41,776 nucleotides of DNA, taken from Paracoccaceae bacterium. Lineage in GTDB: Bacteria; Pseudomonadota; Alphaproteobacteria; Rhodobacterales; Rhodobacteraceae. The notes below the pieces were generated by a model. It saw nothing but the letters and a program-made list of their open reading frames with translations. It was not told the origin of the DNA and did not search any database. This document shows, one piece after another, positions 24,394-33,915 of this stretch. The stretch spans positions 1-41,776 of the forward strand of contig WOZM01000228.1 in assembly GCA_011620265.1 (NCBI GenBank). Reading direction: 5' to 3'. Position 1 is the stretch's first letter. Each line of letters starts with the position of its first letter. A program made the position numbers and the translations under genes.

Positions 24394-25167
24394 ATGGAGA
24401 AATCGGCCGAGGCCTTTCGCACGATCAGCGAAGTCTCCGAGTATCTGGACACGCCCGCGCATGTCCTGCGGTTCTGGGAAAGCCGATTCTCGCAGGTCAA
24501 GCCGGTGAAGCGCGCCGGCGGGCGCCGCTACTACCGGCCCGCCGACCTGGCGCTTCTCGGCGGCATCAAGAAGCTTCTCCACGAGGACGGGCTGACGATC
24601 CGCGGGGTGCAGAAGATCCTCAAGGAACGCGGCGTGCGCCATGTCGCCGCCCTGTCGAACGTCGAGCTTCCGGGGGCGGAGGAGAGCCCCGCCCCGGAAC
24701 CCGCCAACGCGCCCGCCCGGCCCGCGGCGACGGCGCGGGACGACCGCCGGTCGTGGCCGCCCGCGCCCACGCCGGACGTGGCGGCGGGAAGCGACGACCT
24801 GCTGCCCGACCCGGAGGATGCGGCGGCGGAACCGGCGCCGCTGTCCCGTCCCGCGCAACCGCCGCGGCCGTCGATCTCTCCCGGCGCCGAACGGCGGGCG
24901 GAGCTGGAGCGTCAGCGCACCGCGCCAGAGGCGCCGATGCAGGTCGATGTCCCGACCCTTCCGAGGGGGTCAGCGGACAATGTCCGCGCCCTCGGCACCG
25001 ACGCCGCGCCGAAGCCTGCCCCGGCCAATCCGCCGGCCGCCGCGATGCTGCGCGCGATGGATACGCTCCGCGCGCGCGACAAGAAGAGCGAGCTGATGTC
25101 GGTCTATCTGCGGCTCACCGACCTCAAGGAACGACTCGCGCAAAGCGACCGGCCCGCGCAGAAATAA
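24394..25167 (+). CDS. MerR-family transcriptional regulator
   Basis: A 257-residue protein. The N-terminal MerR winged helix is [40 protein letters not shown], and [18 protein letters not shown]. The rest is a long, Ala/Pro-rich low-complexity linker (about residues 90-205) and a C-terminal helix ([19 protein letters not shown]...LTDLKERL) that may dimerise. There are no metal-binding cysteines. This regulator conventionally follows ihfA in Alphaproteobacteria, target unknown to me. GTG 24391 directly before the ATG is an alternative start. Confidence 0.88.
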   Translation: MEKSAEAFRTISEVSEYLDTPAHVLRFWESRFSQVKPVKRAGGRRYYRPADLALLGGIKKLLHEDGLTIRGVQKILKERGVRHVAALSNVELPGAEESPAPEPANAPARPAATARDDRRSWPPAPTPDVAAGSDDLLPDPEDAAAEPAPLSRPAQPPRPSISPGAERRAELERQRTAPEAPMQVDVPTLPRGSADNVRALGTDAAPKPAPANPPAAAMLRAMDTLRARDKKSELMSVYLRLTDLKERLAQSDRPAQK

Positions 25168-25218
25168 CCCCGGATCCGTGGCCTCGCTTTCCCCCTCTCG
25201 CGGATTGCGTTTTGGCGC

Positions 25219-25248
25219 TTGCCCCCGCCCCGGCAATCGTCCTATACC
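25219..25248 (+). promoter_or_regulatory. Candidate promoter of tRNA-Pro
   Basis: TTGCCC (25219-25224) and TATACC (25243-25248) are 18 bases apart (17 if CTATAC is used), ending nine bases before the tRNA 5' end. Spacing and position fit a sigma-70 tRNA promoter. Confidence 0.5.
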
Positions 25249-25257
25249 GCGCAGCGT

Positions 25258-25335
25258 CGGGCCGTGGCGCAGCCTGGTTAGCGCGTCCGTCTGGGGGGCG
25301 GAAGGTCGTGAGTTCGAATCTCACCGGCCCGACCA
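25258..25335 (+). tRNA. tRNA-Pro (anticodon GGG)
   Basis: The cloverleaf folds by eye: acceptor CGGGCCG (25258-25264) pairs with CGGCCCG (25325-25331), the D-arm GCGC...GCGC surrounds AGCCTGGTTA, the anticodon loop CTGGGGG gives anticodon GGG, and the T-arm GTGAG-TTCGAAT-CTCAC is perfect. The discriminator base is A, and the CCA end is encoded. It reads CCC and CCU proline codons. No integrase or attachment-site duplication lies next to it. Confidence 0.95.
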
Positions 25336-25392
25336 TCACCGAACCGCCCACTCCGCCAGCGGGGTGGGCGTTCGCATGTCAGGAGCGTGCAG

Positions 25393-26496
25393 ATGACCGG
25401 CACCGGCGTCCTTGCCGACGGGGAGATCCGCAGGATGATCGCCGCGGGCGCGATCACGGCGGCCCCCGCCGTCACCGACGCCCAGGTCCAGCCCGCAAGC
25501 CTCGATCTGCGCCTTGGCAGCATCGCCTACCGGGTCCGCGCCTCGTTCCTTGCCGGCAGGGGCCGCACCGTCGCCGAGCGCATCGCCGAGTTCGAGATGC
25601 ACCGGGTCGATCTCAGCCACGGCGCGGTGCTGGAGAAGGGCTGCGTCTATGTCGTGCCGCTGATGGAGCGGCTGGCGCTGCCGCCCGGCCTCACCGCCGT
25701 CGCGAATGCCAAAAGCTCGACCGGGCGGCTTGACCTTCTGACCCGCACCATCGCCGATGGCGGCGAGGAATTCGACCGGATCGCCGAGGGCTATGCCGGC
25801 CCGCTCTATGCCGAGATCTGCCCGCGCTCCTTCTCGGTTCTCGTCCGGCCGGGGATGCGGCTCAACCAGATCCGATTCCGGCGCGGTCAGGCGATCCTCT
25901 CCGATGCCGAGCTCGTCGCGCTGCACCGGCGCGAGCATCTGGTCTCGGGGACCGCGCTGATCTCGGACGGGCTGGGGTTTTCGGTCGATCTGAAGCCGGC
26001 GACCGGCGATCTCGTCGGCTACCGCGCGAAGCCGCATACCGGGGTGATCGACCTCGACCTCATCGGTCACTACGCGCCCGCCGATTTCTGGGAAGAGGTC
26101 CGCACCGATGACGCCCGCATCATCCTCGACCCCGGCGCCTTCTACATCCTCGTCAGCCGCGAGGCGGTGACGATCCCGCCCGACTACGCCGCCGAGATGG
26201 CGCCCTATCTGGCGATGGTGGGCGAGTTCCGCGTGCACTACGCGGGCTTCTTCGATCCCGGCTTCGGCTGGGCGGAAGCCGGCGGCGCCGGATCGCGCGG
26301 GGTGCTCGAAGTGCGCTGTCACGAGGCGCCCTTCGTGCTGGAACATGGCCAGGTCGTGGGCCGGCTCGTCTACGAGCGCATGGCGGCACGGCCCGACCGG
26401 ATGTATGGCGCCGGGATCGCCTCGAACTACCAGGGACAGGGGCTGAAGCTCTCGAAGCACTTCCGCGCCGACGAGCCCCGCCCATCCGCACCCTGA
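25393..26496 (+). CDS. dcd: 2'-deoxycytidine 5'-triphosphate deaminase, long form
   Basis: A 367-residue protein; ATG 25393 has AGGAG at a 7-base spacing. It has two related dUTPase-like halves: the first with VQPASLDLRLGSIAYRVRA and ANAKSSTGRLDLLTRTIADG, the second with LISDGLGFSVDLKPATGDLV, HTGVIDLDLIGHY and a final YQGQGLKLSKHF. It matches the double-length Dcd found in Alphaproteobacteria. It converts dCTP to dUTP, feeding dTMP synthesis. It stands alone downstream of the tRNA and converges on the small gene at 26530. Confidence 0.87.
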   Translation: MTGTGVLADGEIRRMIAAGAITAAPAVTDAQVQPASLDLRLGSIAYRVRASFLAGRGRTVAERIAEFEMHRVDLSHGAVLEKGCVYVVPLMERLALPPGLTAVANAKSSTGRLDLLTRTIADGGEEFDRIAEGYAGPLYAEICPRSFSVLVRPGMRLNQIRFRRGQAILSDAELVALHRREHLVSGTALISDGLGFSVDLKPATGDLVGYRAKPHTGVIDLDLIGHYAPADFWEEVRTDDARIILDPGAFYILVSREAVTIPPDYAAEMAPYLAMVGEFRVHYAGFFDPGFGWAEAGGAGSRGVLEVRCHEAPFVLEHGQVVGRLVYERMAARPDRMYGAGIASNYQGQGLKLSKHFRADEPRPSAP

Positions 26497-26520
26497 CCGC
26501 CCGCAGCCTGACCGCCCGCA
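26492..26520. repeat. Short tandem repeat in the convergent intergenic gap
   Basis: Two copies of CCTGACCGCCCGCA (26492-26505 and 26507-26520) with a 15-base period, followed by a partial third (CCCTGAC), cover the dcd stop codon and the gap before the minus-strand gene. Each copy contains TGA in the dcd frame or nearby; it looks like replication slippage. Confidence 0.6.
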
Positions 26521-26529
26521 CCCTGACGA

Positions 26530-26730
26530 TCAGCGCCCGAAACGCCGGGTGATCTTCGCGGCCTGCCGGGCGCGCTTGGCCAGCGCCCGCGCATCCTTCG
26601 ACTGGCCGGGATCGGCGCTCTTCGCTCCGCCCTTGCGGCTGGCGTAGTCCACGCCCTTGCTGATGCCGAGATTGACCAGACGGCGGACGACCGTGTTGAT
26701 CACCATGTTCACAATCCGGTTGAGGTTCAT
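26530..26730 (-). CDS. 66-aa basic hypothetical protein after scpB
   Basis: ATG 26730 opens a 66-residue frame: MNLNRIVNMVINTVVRRLVN, a short amphipathic or hydrophobic N-terminus, then a strongly basic tail (LAKRARQAAKITRRFGR). It starts 14 bases after the scpB stop on the same strand, so it is the last gene of the nagZ-scpAB operon. Short basic proteins of this kind, often annotated as hypothetical, are found next to scpB in Rhodobacteraceae. Function unknown. Confidence 0.7.
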   Translation of the reverse strand: MNLNRIVNMVINTVVRRLVNLGISKGVDYASRKGGAKSADPGQSKDARALAKRARQAAKITRRFGR

Positions 26731-26744
26731 GCTCCAGCGCCCTT

Positions 26745-27389
26745 TCAATCCTCGAAGAGTTCGCTCTGGCCGATCTGGTCTTCCGCCTCGTCCCCGGCCA
26801 GCGCCGCCCCGCCCGGCAAGGGCCGGTTGTCGAGGAGCCCGGCGGCCCTGAGTTCCTTCAGCCCCGGCAGGTCGCGGGCGGATTCGAGTCCGAAATGGTC
26901 GAGGAAGGTCTGCGTGACGACATAGGTCACCGGCCGGCCCGGCGTCATCCGCCGGCGGCCGAAGCGGATCCATTCCAGTTCCAGAAGCTGGTCCACCGTG
27001 CCGCGGCTCACCGCGACGCCGCGGATCTCCTCGATCTCGGCGCGGGTGGCGGGCTGGTGATAGGCGATGATCGCCAGCGTCTCGATCGCCGCGCGCGACA
27101 GCTTGCGGGTCTCGACGGTTTCCTTCTGCATCAGGAAGCCGAGATCGGGCGCCGTGCGTATCGCCCAGGCATCGCCGACCCTGACCACCCGCACGCCGCG
27201 CCCCTCGTAGCGCTTCCTCAGATGCACCAGCGCCTCGGCCGGATCGGCGCCATGCGGCATCCGCGCCTCGAGTTCGGCCACCGTCACCGGATCGGCCGAG
27301 GCGAAGAGGATGGCTTCCACCATCCGCTCCTGCTCGGCGATGGGCGGCGCCTCGAAAAGGCTCTTCTCGGGGGCGCTCGTCTCGGTCAC
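26745..27389 (-). CDS. scpB: SMC-Scp complex subunit ScpB
   Basis: A 214-residue protein with two winged helices: MVEAILFASADPVTVAELEA at the start, LSRAAIETLAIIAYHQPATR and RAEIEEIRGVAVSRGTVDQL, GRRRMTPGRPVTYVVTQTFL. ScpB dimers bind ScpA and bridge the SMC head domains in chromosome condensation and segregation. Its ATG overlaps the scpA stop by four bases, so the two subunits are translationally coupled. An acidic tail of about 40 residues follows the core. Confidence 0.95.
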   Translation of the reverse strand: MTETSAPEKSLFEAPPIAEQERMVEAILFASADPVTVAELEARMPHGADPAEALVHLRKRYEGRGVRVVRVGDAWAIRTAPDLGFLMQKETVETRKLSRAAIETLAIIAYHQPATRAEIEEIRGVAVSRGTVDQLLELEWIRFGRRRMTPGRPVTYVVTQTFLDHFGLESARDLPGLKELRAAGLLDNRPLPGGAALAGDEAEDQIGQSELFED

Positions 27390-28174
27390 GTCTCTTTCCG
27401 TCTGATGGCGATGGGGGCGAAGGTTTCGGCCTGCCTCAACTCGATCCGGCCCTGTTTGGCAAGCTCCAGCGAGGCCGCGAAGGTCGAGGCGGTGGCCGAG
27501 CGGCGGCGGGCGGGATCGGCGGACCAGCCCTCGGGCAGATAGGACGAAAGATCGGTCCAGTCGCCGGCGAAGCCGATCAGCCCGCGCATCCGCTCCAGCG
27601 CCTGTTCCATGGTGAAGACATGCTCGCGGTCCATCGCGTAGGGGCGGAACTCGTCATGGGTGCGAATCCGGGCATAGGCCTGCATCAGGTCGAGAAGCGT
27701 CGCGGTATAATGGACCTTCCGCAGCCGCGTGACATCCTCCGGGATGCCGCGGGCGAAGAAGTCGCGGCCCTTCTGGTCGCGCCCCATCAGCCGGGCGGCG
27801 GCCTCGCGCATCGCCTGGAGGCGTTCGAGCTGGAACGCGAGGTGGGCGGCCAGTTCCTCGCCCGAGGGGCCGTCGTCCGAAGGGTCGGGCGGCAGCAGGA
27901 GGCGCGATTTCAGGAAGGCGAGCCAGGCCGCCATCACCAGGTAATCCGCCGCAAGTTCGATGCGCAGCACCTTGGCCTGATTGACGAATTTCAGATATTG
28001 CTCGGCGAGTTGCAGGACCGAGATCTTGCGCAGGTCGACCTTCTGGGTGCGTGACAGCGTGAGAAGGAGGTCGAGCGGCCCCTCGAACCCGTCGACATCG
28101 ACGATCAGCGCCTCGGCGGCGAGCCGGTCGCTGACCGTGACCGTGTCTTCCTGAAAGCCGTCCGGCTCAGCCAT
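27386..28174 (-). CDS. scpA: SMC-Scp complex subunit ScpA (kleisin)
   Basis: A 262-residue kleisin starting with the SMC-neck-binding helix region (DGFEGPLDLLLTLSRTQKVD, LRKISVLQLAEQYLKFV) and ADYLVMAAWLAFLKSRLLLP. It ends with the winged helix that contacts the SMC cap. It overlaps the nagZ stop by eight bases and scpB by four. The order nagZ-scpA-scpB is standard in Rhodobacterales. Confidence 0.95.
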   Translation of the reverse strand: MAEPDGFQEDTVTVSDRLAAEALIVDVDGFEGPLDLLLTLSRTQKVDLRKISVLQLAEQYLKFVNQAKVLRIELAADYLVMAAWLAFLKSRLLLPPDPSDDGPSGEELAAHLAFQLERLQAMREAAARLMGRDQKGRDFFARGIPEDVTRLRKVHYTATLLDLMQAYARIRTHDEFRPYAMDREHVFTMEQALERMRGLIGFAGDWTDLSSYLPEGWSADPARRRSATASTFAASLELAKQGRIELRQAETFAPIAIRRKET

Positions 28175-29183
28175 CCGCGCGTCCCTTCAGAAGCGCCTCA
28201 AATTCCGCTTCAAGCGGGCCTGTGTCAATGGCATCGGGCGCCCGGCGGCAGCCGAGCGCCGCCTCGGCGCGGGCGCGTGAAGCGGGGCCGAGCCCGCCGG
28301 CGGCGGCGACGACCGCCTCCATCTCCGCGCGCTTGCCGTTGCAGTGGAGTGCGATATCGCAGCCCGCCCCGATCGCCGCCGCGGCCCGGTCGCCGATCGA
28401 CCCGGCGAGCGCCTGCATCGACAGGTCGTCGCTGAGAAGCAGGCCGCCGAACCCGATCCGCTCGCGGATCGCCGCGATCACGACGGGAGAGGCCGTCGCC
28501 GGCCGCTCGGGATCGAGCGCGTCGAAGACGATATGGGCGCTCATCGCCATCGGCAGGTCCGCGAGTGCCGCGAAAGGGACGAAGTCGGTGGCCATGAGTT
28601 CGTCGAGTGGGGCGGTGACGCGCGGCAGGTGGAGGTGGCTGTCGACGACCGCCCGTCCGTGGCCCGGCATGTGCTTGACGACCGGCAGGACACCCCCCGC
28701 CAGCAGCCCGAGCGCCGCCGCCCGCGCCGCCCGCGTCACCGTCGCCGCATCCTCGCCGAAGCAGCGGTTGCGCAGGAAGGGATGGGTCTCGGCGCCGGCG
28801 ATGTCGGCCGAGGGCGCGCAATCGGCGTCGATCCCCACGGCGCGCAATTCTTCCGCGATCAGCCGGTAGCGCAGCCAGAGCGCGCGCTCCATCCGCCCCG
28901 GTTCGCAGGCCGCCACCTGGTCGAGCGGCGGCAGCCATTCGCGCCAATGCGGCGCGCGGAGACGCTGCACCCGGCCGCCTTCCTGATCGACAAGGACCGG
29001 CGCGTCTCGGCCGACGCTGTCGCGCAAGCCCGCCGTCAGCCGGGCGAGCTGGTCCGGCGTCTCCACGTTGCGGGCGAAGAGGATGAAGCCCCAGGGACCC
29101 GCGTCGCGAAAGAACGCGGCCTCGTCCGTCGAGAGGGCCGGACCTTCGCAGCCGAGGATCGTGGCCGAGGCCGGCCCGGCCAT
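28167..29183 (-). CDS. nagZ: Beta-N-acetylhexosaminidase NagZ
   Basis: A 338-residue family 3 glycoside hydrolase: FILFARNVETPDQLARLT, VLVDQEGGRVQRL, LRNRCFGEDAATVTRAARAA, VVKHMPGHGRAVVDSHLHLP (catalytic His and Asp loop), VFDALDPERPATASPVV and GGLLLSDDLSMQALAG (catalytic Asp nucleophile region). It trims GlcNAc from recycled muropeptides in the cytoplasm. ATG 29183 overlaps the stop of the upstream SPOR gene (TGATG); the longer frame upstream is a shadow of that gene. Confidence 0.93.
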   Translation of the reverse strand: MAGPASATILGCEGPALSTDEAAFFRDAGPWGFILFARNVETPDQLARLTAGLRDSVGRDAPVLVDQEGGRVQRLRAPHWREWLPPLDQVAACEPGRMERALWLRYRLIAEELRAVGIDADCAPSADIAGAETHPFLRNRCFGEDAATVTRAARAAALGLLAGGVLPVVKHMPGHGRAVVDSHLHLPRVTAPLDELMATDFVPFAALADLPMAMSAHIVFDALDPERPATASPVVIAAIRERIGFGGLLLSDDLSMQALAGSIGDRAAAAIGAGCDIALHCNGKRAEMEAVVAAAGGLGPASRARAEAALGCRRAPDAIDTGPLEAEFEALLKGRADG

Positions 29184-30172
29184 CAGCGCACCACGGCGGG
29201 CACGCATTCGGCGTTTTCGGCCTTGAGCGCGGAACAGAAGCGGCGGGCATCGTCGAGATCGTCGAAGCCCTCGACCCGAAGCCGGTAGAAGGTCTCGCCG
29301 CCGCTCGCCGCGGGCTCGATCACCCGGCGCTTGCCGTCGAGAAGCGCGCCGAACCGGGCGGCGGTCTTGTCCCATTCGAGCCGGGCCGTGGCCTCGTCGG
29401 GATAGGCGCCGATCTGCACCAGCCGGGTTCCGGCGCCGAGGGCTTCCGGCGCCACGTCGAGCATCTGCGGCGCAAACGCCGCCGCGACGGCGGCCGCCGC
29501 CGCCTCGGCCATCGCGTCAACGGCGAAATCGGCATCGGCACTGGCCACAGCGCCGGAGGCGGGCCGGGCCGCGGGCCGCATCGAGCGCGAGATGCCGGGA
29601 ATATCGGCCGAAATCGCATCGGGGGCGACGACGACCGCCTCGGCCGCGTCCTCGAGCGGCAGCGCCTCGGCCGGGCCGTCGGGAAGCGGTTCTTCCGGGC
29701 GCAAAGCGGCGAGCACCGGCGCCGGCGGCGCCTCGACGAAGTCGCTGCCCGGCGCCGGGGTCGGCAGCGGCGCCGCCGCCGGCTCTTCGAGCGAGGCGGC
29801 GAGTTCGCCCATCGGCTGGTCTTCCTCCGCCAACCCGTCTGGACGCGGGGCGAGCGTCAGCCGGTCGGCCGGATCGCCCGCGGTGCCGTCCGCCGCGATC
29901 TCGTTCACCGCCATCCCCTGATGCGAGGCAAACTCGCCGCCCGGATTGTCGGGGGCGACGCGGGCCGGGCCTTCCAGCGCCTGGATCACCGGCACGCCGC
30001 GCACGTCGCGGACAGCAAGGTTATAGGCCCAGACGCCAAGCCCCGCGATCAGCGCGACCGAGGTCAGCGCGCCGGCGCCGTTCATCCATTTCTGCATCCG
30101 CCCGCCCTGCCCGGCCGGAGCCGGTCGGGCGGCGTGATAGGCGTCAAACTTGTCGAAATCTGCGTCCGCCAT
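29183..30172 (-). CDS. SPOR-domain membrane protein
   Basis: A 329-residue protein with a cytoplasmic N-terminus, one transmembrane helix (about residues 31-52, ALTSVALIAGLGVWAYNLAV), a long Ala/Pro/Glu-rich periplasmic linker and a C-terminal SPOR domain (about 248-329: GTRLVQIGAYPDEATARLEW ... FYRLRVEGFDDLDDARRFC). SPOR domains bind denuded septal glycan, so it probably acts at the division site. It lies between argS and nagZ in the standard order. Linker composition is unremarkable for the family. Confidence 0.88.
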   Translation of the reverse strand: MADADFDKFDAYHAARPAPAGQGGRMQKWMNGAGALTSVALIAGLGVWAYNLAVRDVRGVPVIQALEGPARVAPDNPGGEFASHQGMAVNEIAADGTAGDPADRLTLAPRPDGLAEEDQPMGELAASLEEPAAAPLPTPAPGSDFVEAPPAPVLAALRPEEPLPDGPAEALPLEDAAEAVVVAPDAISADIPGISRSMRPAARPASGAVASADADFAVDAMAEAAAAAVAAAFAPQMLDVAPEALGAGTRLVQIGAYPDEATARLEWDKTAARFGALLDGKRRVIEPAASGGETFYRLRVEGFDDLDDARRFCSALKAENAECVPAVVR

Positions 30173-30257
30173 GCTCTGCCTCGCTCGCCGACCGTCCCCG
30201 ATTGCCCGGATGCGGCCCGCGTCCCGCCTGCCTTGCCCCGGTGACGGCGCCTCTCGG

Positions 30258-32000
30258 TCAGCGCATTTCTTCCACGGGGGTCACGCCAAGGATAGCAAGA
30301 CCGGCGGAAATGACAACGCCCGCCGCCCGCGCGAGGGCGATTTTGGCCTGGCTCGTCGCGACATCGTCCTGGAGGAAGCGCAACGAGGCATCCTCGTTGC
30401 CGCGGTTCCAGAGCGCATGGAGGTCCGAGGCGAGGTCGTAGAGGTAGAAGGCCACCCGGTGCGGCTCCTGCCCGCGGGCGGCGATCTCGACGAGGCGCGG
30501 CCATTCGGCGACCTTCTTCGCGAGCGCGATCTCGGCCTCGTGCGAGAGCGGCGCGAGGTCGGCCGCCGCCAGTGTCGCGTCGTCGGCGGCGGTTCCCGCC
30601 TCGGTCGCCTTGCGGATCACCGAGGAGACGCGCGCATGGGCATATTGCACGTAGAAGACCGGATTGTCCTTCGACTGTTCCAGCACCTTGTCGAAATCGA
30701 AATCGAGTGCCGCGTCGTTCTTCCGCGTCAGCATCACGAAGCGGGTCACGTCGGCGCCAGCCTGTTCGACCACGTCGCGGAGCGTCACGAACGTCCCGGC
30801 CCGCTTCGACATCTTGAACGGCTCGCCGTTCTTCCAGAGCTTGACAAGCTGGATCAGCTTGACCTCGAGCGACACGCGGCCATTCGACAATGCCGAAACC
30901 ACGGCCTTCAGCCGCTTCACATAGCCGCCATGATCGGCGCCGAGAATGTCGATCAACTGATCGAAGCCCCGCGTGACCTTGTCGTAGTGATAGGCGATGT
31001 CGGGGGCGAAATAGGTCCAGGCGCCGTCGGATTTCTTCACCGGCCGGTCGACATCGTCGCCATGCGCGGTCGAGCGGAACAGCGTCTGCTCGCGCTCCTC
31101 CCAGTCCTCGGGCAGCTTGCCCTTCGGCGGCTCCAGCGTGCCTTCGTAGATCAGGCCCATGCCGCGCAGCGTCTCGATCGCGGCCTCGATCTTGCCGGTG
31201 CCGTAAAGCGCCTTTTCCGAGGAATAGACATCCATCCTGACGCCGAGGAGCGCCAGATCCTCGCGGATCATCGCCATCATCGCCTCGGTTGCGAACTCCC
31301 GCACGTCGGCGAGCCATACGCTTTCGGGCTTGTCGAGCAGGCTCGCCCCGTATTTCGCCTTCAGCGCCTCGCCCACGGGAATGAGGTAGTCGCCGGGATA
31401 GAGCCCCTCGGCGATCTCCGGCGACAGGCCGTTCGCCTCGCGGTAGCGCTCAAAGGCGGAGCGGGCGAGCACGTCGACCTGCGCCCCGCCGTCGTTGATG
31501 TAGTATTCCCGCGTGACCTTGTAGCCGGCGAAGTCGAGAAGGCTCGCCAGCGCGTCGCCGAAGACCGCGCCGCGGGTATGGCCGACATGCATCGGCCCCG
31601 TGGGGTTGGCCGAGACGAACTCGACATTGACGCGGGCACCCTGCCCGAGCGTCGAGCGGCCGAAATCGCGCCCCTCGGCGAGGGCCGCCTTCACCACGCC
31701 CTGCCAGACGGCGGGCGCGAGGCGGAGGTTGAGAAAGCCCGGCCCGGCGGCCTCGGCGGTGACGATGCGGGGATCGGCCACGAGCCGCGCGGCCAGCGCG
31801 TCGGCGATGGCGCGGGGCGCCATGGCGGCGGGCTTGGCCAGCACCATCGCGGCATTCGTCGCCATGTCGCCATGCGCGGCGTCGCGCGGCGGCTCCACCG
31901 CGACGTTGGCCGTGTCGAGCCCCGCCGGCAGTTCGCCCGCCGCGACCATGTCGTCGAGGCTGGCGATCACCAGCGACCGGATTTCGGCAAAAACGTTCAT
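30258..32000 (-). CDS. argS: Arginyl-tRNA synthetase
   Basis: A 580-residue class I synthetase. The N-terminal additional domain is followed by the HIGH-type motif in [20 protein letters not shown], the KMSKS-like motif in [18 protein letters not shown], and a C-terminal DALR anticodon-binding domain with [15 protein letters not shown]. It charges tRNA-Arg in the cytoplasm. Length is normal. The gap to the SPOR gene is 85 bases. Confidence 0.96.
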   Translation of the reverse strand: MNVFAEIRSLVIASLDDMVAAGELPAGLDTANVAVEPPRDAAHGDMATNAAMVLAKPAAMAPRAIADALAARLVADPRIVTAEAAGPGFLNLRLAPAVWQGVVKAALAEGRDFGRSTLGQGARVNVEFVSANPTGPMHVGHTRGAVFGDALASLLDFAGYKVTREYYINDGGAQVDVLARSAFERYREANGLSPEIAEGLYPGDYLIPVGEALKAKYGASLLDKPESVWLADVREFATEAMMAMIREDLALLGVRMDVYSSEKALYGTGKIEAAIETLRGMGLIYEGTLEPPKGKLPEDWEEREQTLFRSTAHGDDVDRPVKKSDGAWTYFAPDIAYHYDKVTRGFDQLIDILGADHGGYVKRLKAVVSALSNGRVSLEVKLIQLVKLWKNGEPFKMSKRAGTFVTLRDVVEQAGADVTRFVMLTRKNDAALDFDFDKVLEQSKDNPVFYVQYAHARVSSVIRKATEAGTAADDATLAAADLAPLSHEAEIALAKKVAEWPRLVEIAARGQEPHRVAFYLYDLASDLHALWNRGNEDASLRFLQDDVATSQAKIALARAAGVVISAGLAILGVTPVEEMR

Positions 32001-32048
32001 GTCATACCTCTGTGATCGGTCCGGCCATGCCAGAGGCCGGCCGCGGCG

Positions 32049-33899
32049 TCAATCCTTGGCCCCGTTCGGACCCGGCTCGCGCGCCTCTTCGGTGGCCTCG
32101 CCCGGCCGGCTGAGGAACAGGATCCGGGTTCCCGGCGCGAGCTTCGGATCGGCATCGCCGCGCAGGAACCTCACCTCGCCGTCCTTGGCGATACGGGCCA
32201 GAAGGATCGCATCGGGACGCCGGCCGCGCCATTCGGCGAAGCCGAATTCCTCGGTGATGCGGGTCATGCGGAAGCTCCAGCCCTCGTGCATCACCGCCTC
32301 GAACTCGTCATAGGTGCGGCCATTGCCGAAGGGACGGCCGCCAAGCTGCGTCGGCAGGGCGTGGCGCGAATTCCCGGCCCGCTGCCGGCCGATCTGGAAG
32401 GTGTTGTCGCGGCCGAATTCGGGGGCGAGGTCGGTGGTGACAAGCGTGTTGTAGGCGTCGTTGTCGGTCGCGGCGACAATGGTCCGGTAGGTCAGAAGCT
32501 CCACCTGACGCTCGGCCGCCTCCGACAGGATGTCGCCATAGAAGGTCGGCACGCCCGCCGTGCGGGGCCGGATCAGGTGGGCATGGTTCGGATCGCAGAC
32601 GAGGACCGGCACCTCGGCCTTCTTCAGCACCTCGGCGAGCCCTGTCGTGAAGCGCGATCCGCCGACCAGAAGCACACCCGGCACCTCGGCGCCCGCAAGG
32701 CCCAGCGCCCGCGCCACCGGGGCAAGGGTGAAGCCGTGCAACACCACCGTCGCGAGCACCAGAACGAAGGCAAAAGGGCCGATCAGGCTCGCATCCGCAA
32801 CGCCGGCGGCCGCGAGACGCTCGCCGAAAAGGCCCGCGACTGCGACCAGCACGACACCGCGCGGCCCGGTGCTCGCGATCAGCAGCCGTTCGTTGCGCGG
32901 GATCTTCGTGCCGGCGAGAGAGACGAGAACCGTGAGCGGCCGGACCAGAAGGACGACGGCCAGAACGAACACCCCGGCCCGCCAGGTCAGCTGCCCGATA
33001 GCCGCGAAATCCATCGAGGCGGCCAGCAGGATGAAAACGCCCGAGACGAGGAGGATCGTCGCATGTTCCTTGAACCGGCGCAGTTCCTCGTAACTCGGCA
33101 GGTCGGCATTGGCGATGACGAGGCCCATGATCGTCACCGCGAGAAGACCGCTCTCATGAAGGACCGCGTCCGACGCCGCGAAGGCGGCGAGAAGCACGGT
33201 GAAAAGGACCGGCACCTTCATGTATTCCGGCACCCTGCCCCGCCAGAACGCCCAAGAGATCAGGAAACCGGCGACAAGCCCGACGAGGGTCGCGAAGCCG
33301 ATGCCGAGCCCGAGATCGCGCAGCGCGGTGCCGGCATCGGCGGCCGCGTGGCGGACCAGAACGAATTCGAAGGCGAGGACGGCGGCGAGCGCGCCGATCG
33401 GATCGTTGACGATCGCTTCCCACTGGAGGATCTGCGCCGGCCGGCGGGCGAGCCGCGCCTGCCGCAGGAGGGGGGCGATCACGGTCGGCCCGGTCACGAT
33501 CATGATGCCGCCGAAGACGGCGGCGCTTTCCCAGCCGAGCCCGGCCCCATAGCGCACCGCCAGCGTCGAGAGCAGCCAGCCAAGCGGCGCGCCGATCAGC
33601 ACCAGACGCATCACCCCCGCCCGGGCATCGCCGAGCTTGTGCAGGTCGAGCGTCAACCCGCCCTCGAAAAGGATCACCGCGACGGCGAGCGAGATGAGCG
33701 GCCCGGTGATCGGACCGATATCGCGCAACGGCTCGAAGATGCCGAAGACCGGCCCGACGACAAGCCCCGCCGCCAGCATCAGGACGATGGCCGGCAGCTG
33801 GAAACGCCAGGCGAGCCACTGCGCGCCGACCCCGAGCGCCCCCACGAGCGCGAAGGCCGAAACCGGGTTCAACGCCCCCGAAACCTGTTCCATCGCCAC
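32049..33899 (-). CDS. Cation:proton antiporter with RCK (TrkA-N) domain
   Basis: A 616-residue protein. About 12 membrane segments form a CPA-type antiporter core (AVILFEGGLTLDLHKL, GGIMIVTGPTVIAPLLRQ, LQWEAIVNDPIGALAAVLAF with the ion-site Asn-Asp). A cytoplasmic RCK/TrkA-N Rossmann domain follows (VPGVLLVGGSRFTTGLAEVL ... YRTIVAATDNDAYNTLV), and a C-terminal TrkA-C-like part. GTG 33899 is preferred because AGGAG lies eight bases upstream; ATG 33893 is possible. The ion (Na+, K+) is not decided by sequence. It sits between dgt and argS on the same strand, 48 bases before argS. Confidence 0.85.
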   Translation of the reverse strand: MAMEQVSGALNPVSAFALVGALGVGAQWLAWRFQLPAIVLMLAAGLVVGPVFGIFEPLRDIGPITGPLISLAVAVILFEGGLTLDLHKLGDARAGVMRLVLIGAPLGWLLSTLAVRYGAGLGWESAAVFGGIMIVTGPTVIAPLLRQARLARRPAQILQWEAIVNDPIGALAAVLAFEFVLVRHAAADAGTALRDLGLGIGFATLVGLVAGFLISWAFWRGRVPEYMKVPVLFTVLLAAFAASDAVLHESGLLAVTIMGLVIANADLPSYEELRRFKEHATILLVSGVFILLAASMDFAAIGQLTWRAGVFVLAVVLLVRPLTVLVSLAGTKIPRNERLLIASTGPRGVVLVAVAGLFGERLAAAGVADASLIGPFAFVLVLATVVLHGFTLAPVARALGLAGAEVPGVLLVGGSRFTTGLAEVLKKAEVPVLVCDPNHAHLIRPRTAGVPTFYGDILSEAAERQVELLTYRTIVAATDNDAYNTLVTTDLAPEFGRDNTFQIGRQRAGNSRHALPTQLGGRPFGNGRTYDEFEAVMHEGWSFRMTRITEEFGFAEWRGRRPDAILLARIAKDGEVRFLRGDADPKLAPGTRILFLSRPGEATEEAREPGPNGAKD

Positions 33900-33915
33900 T
33901 GGTAGCGCTCCTGAC

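Noticed and set aside
25258-25335. tRNA-Pro as the attachment site of an integrated island
   Set aside because: No integrase, no duplicated tRNA 3' end and only housekeeping genes follow.
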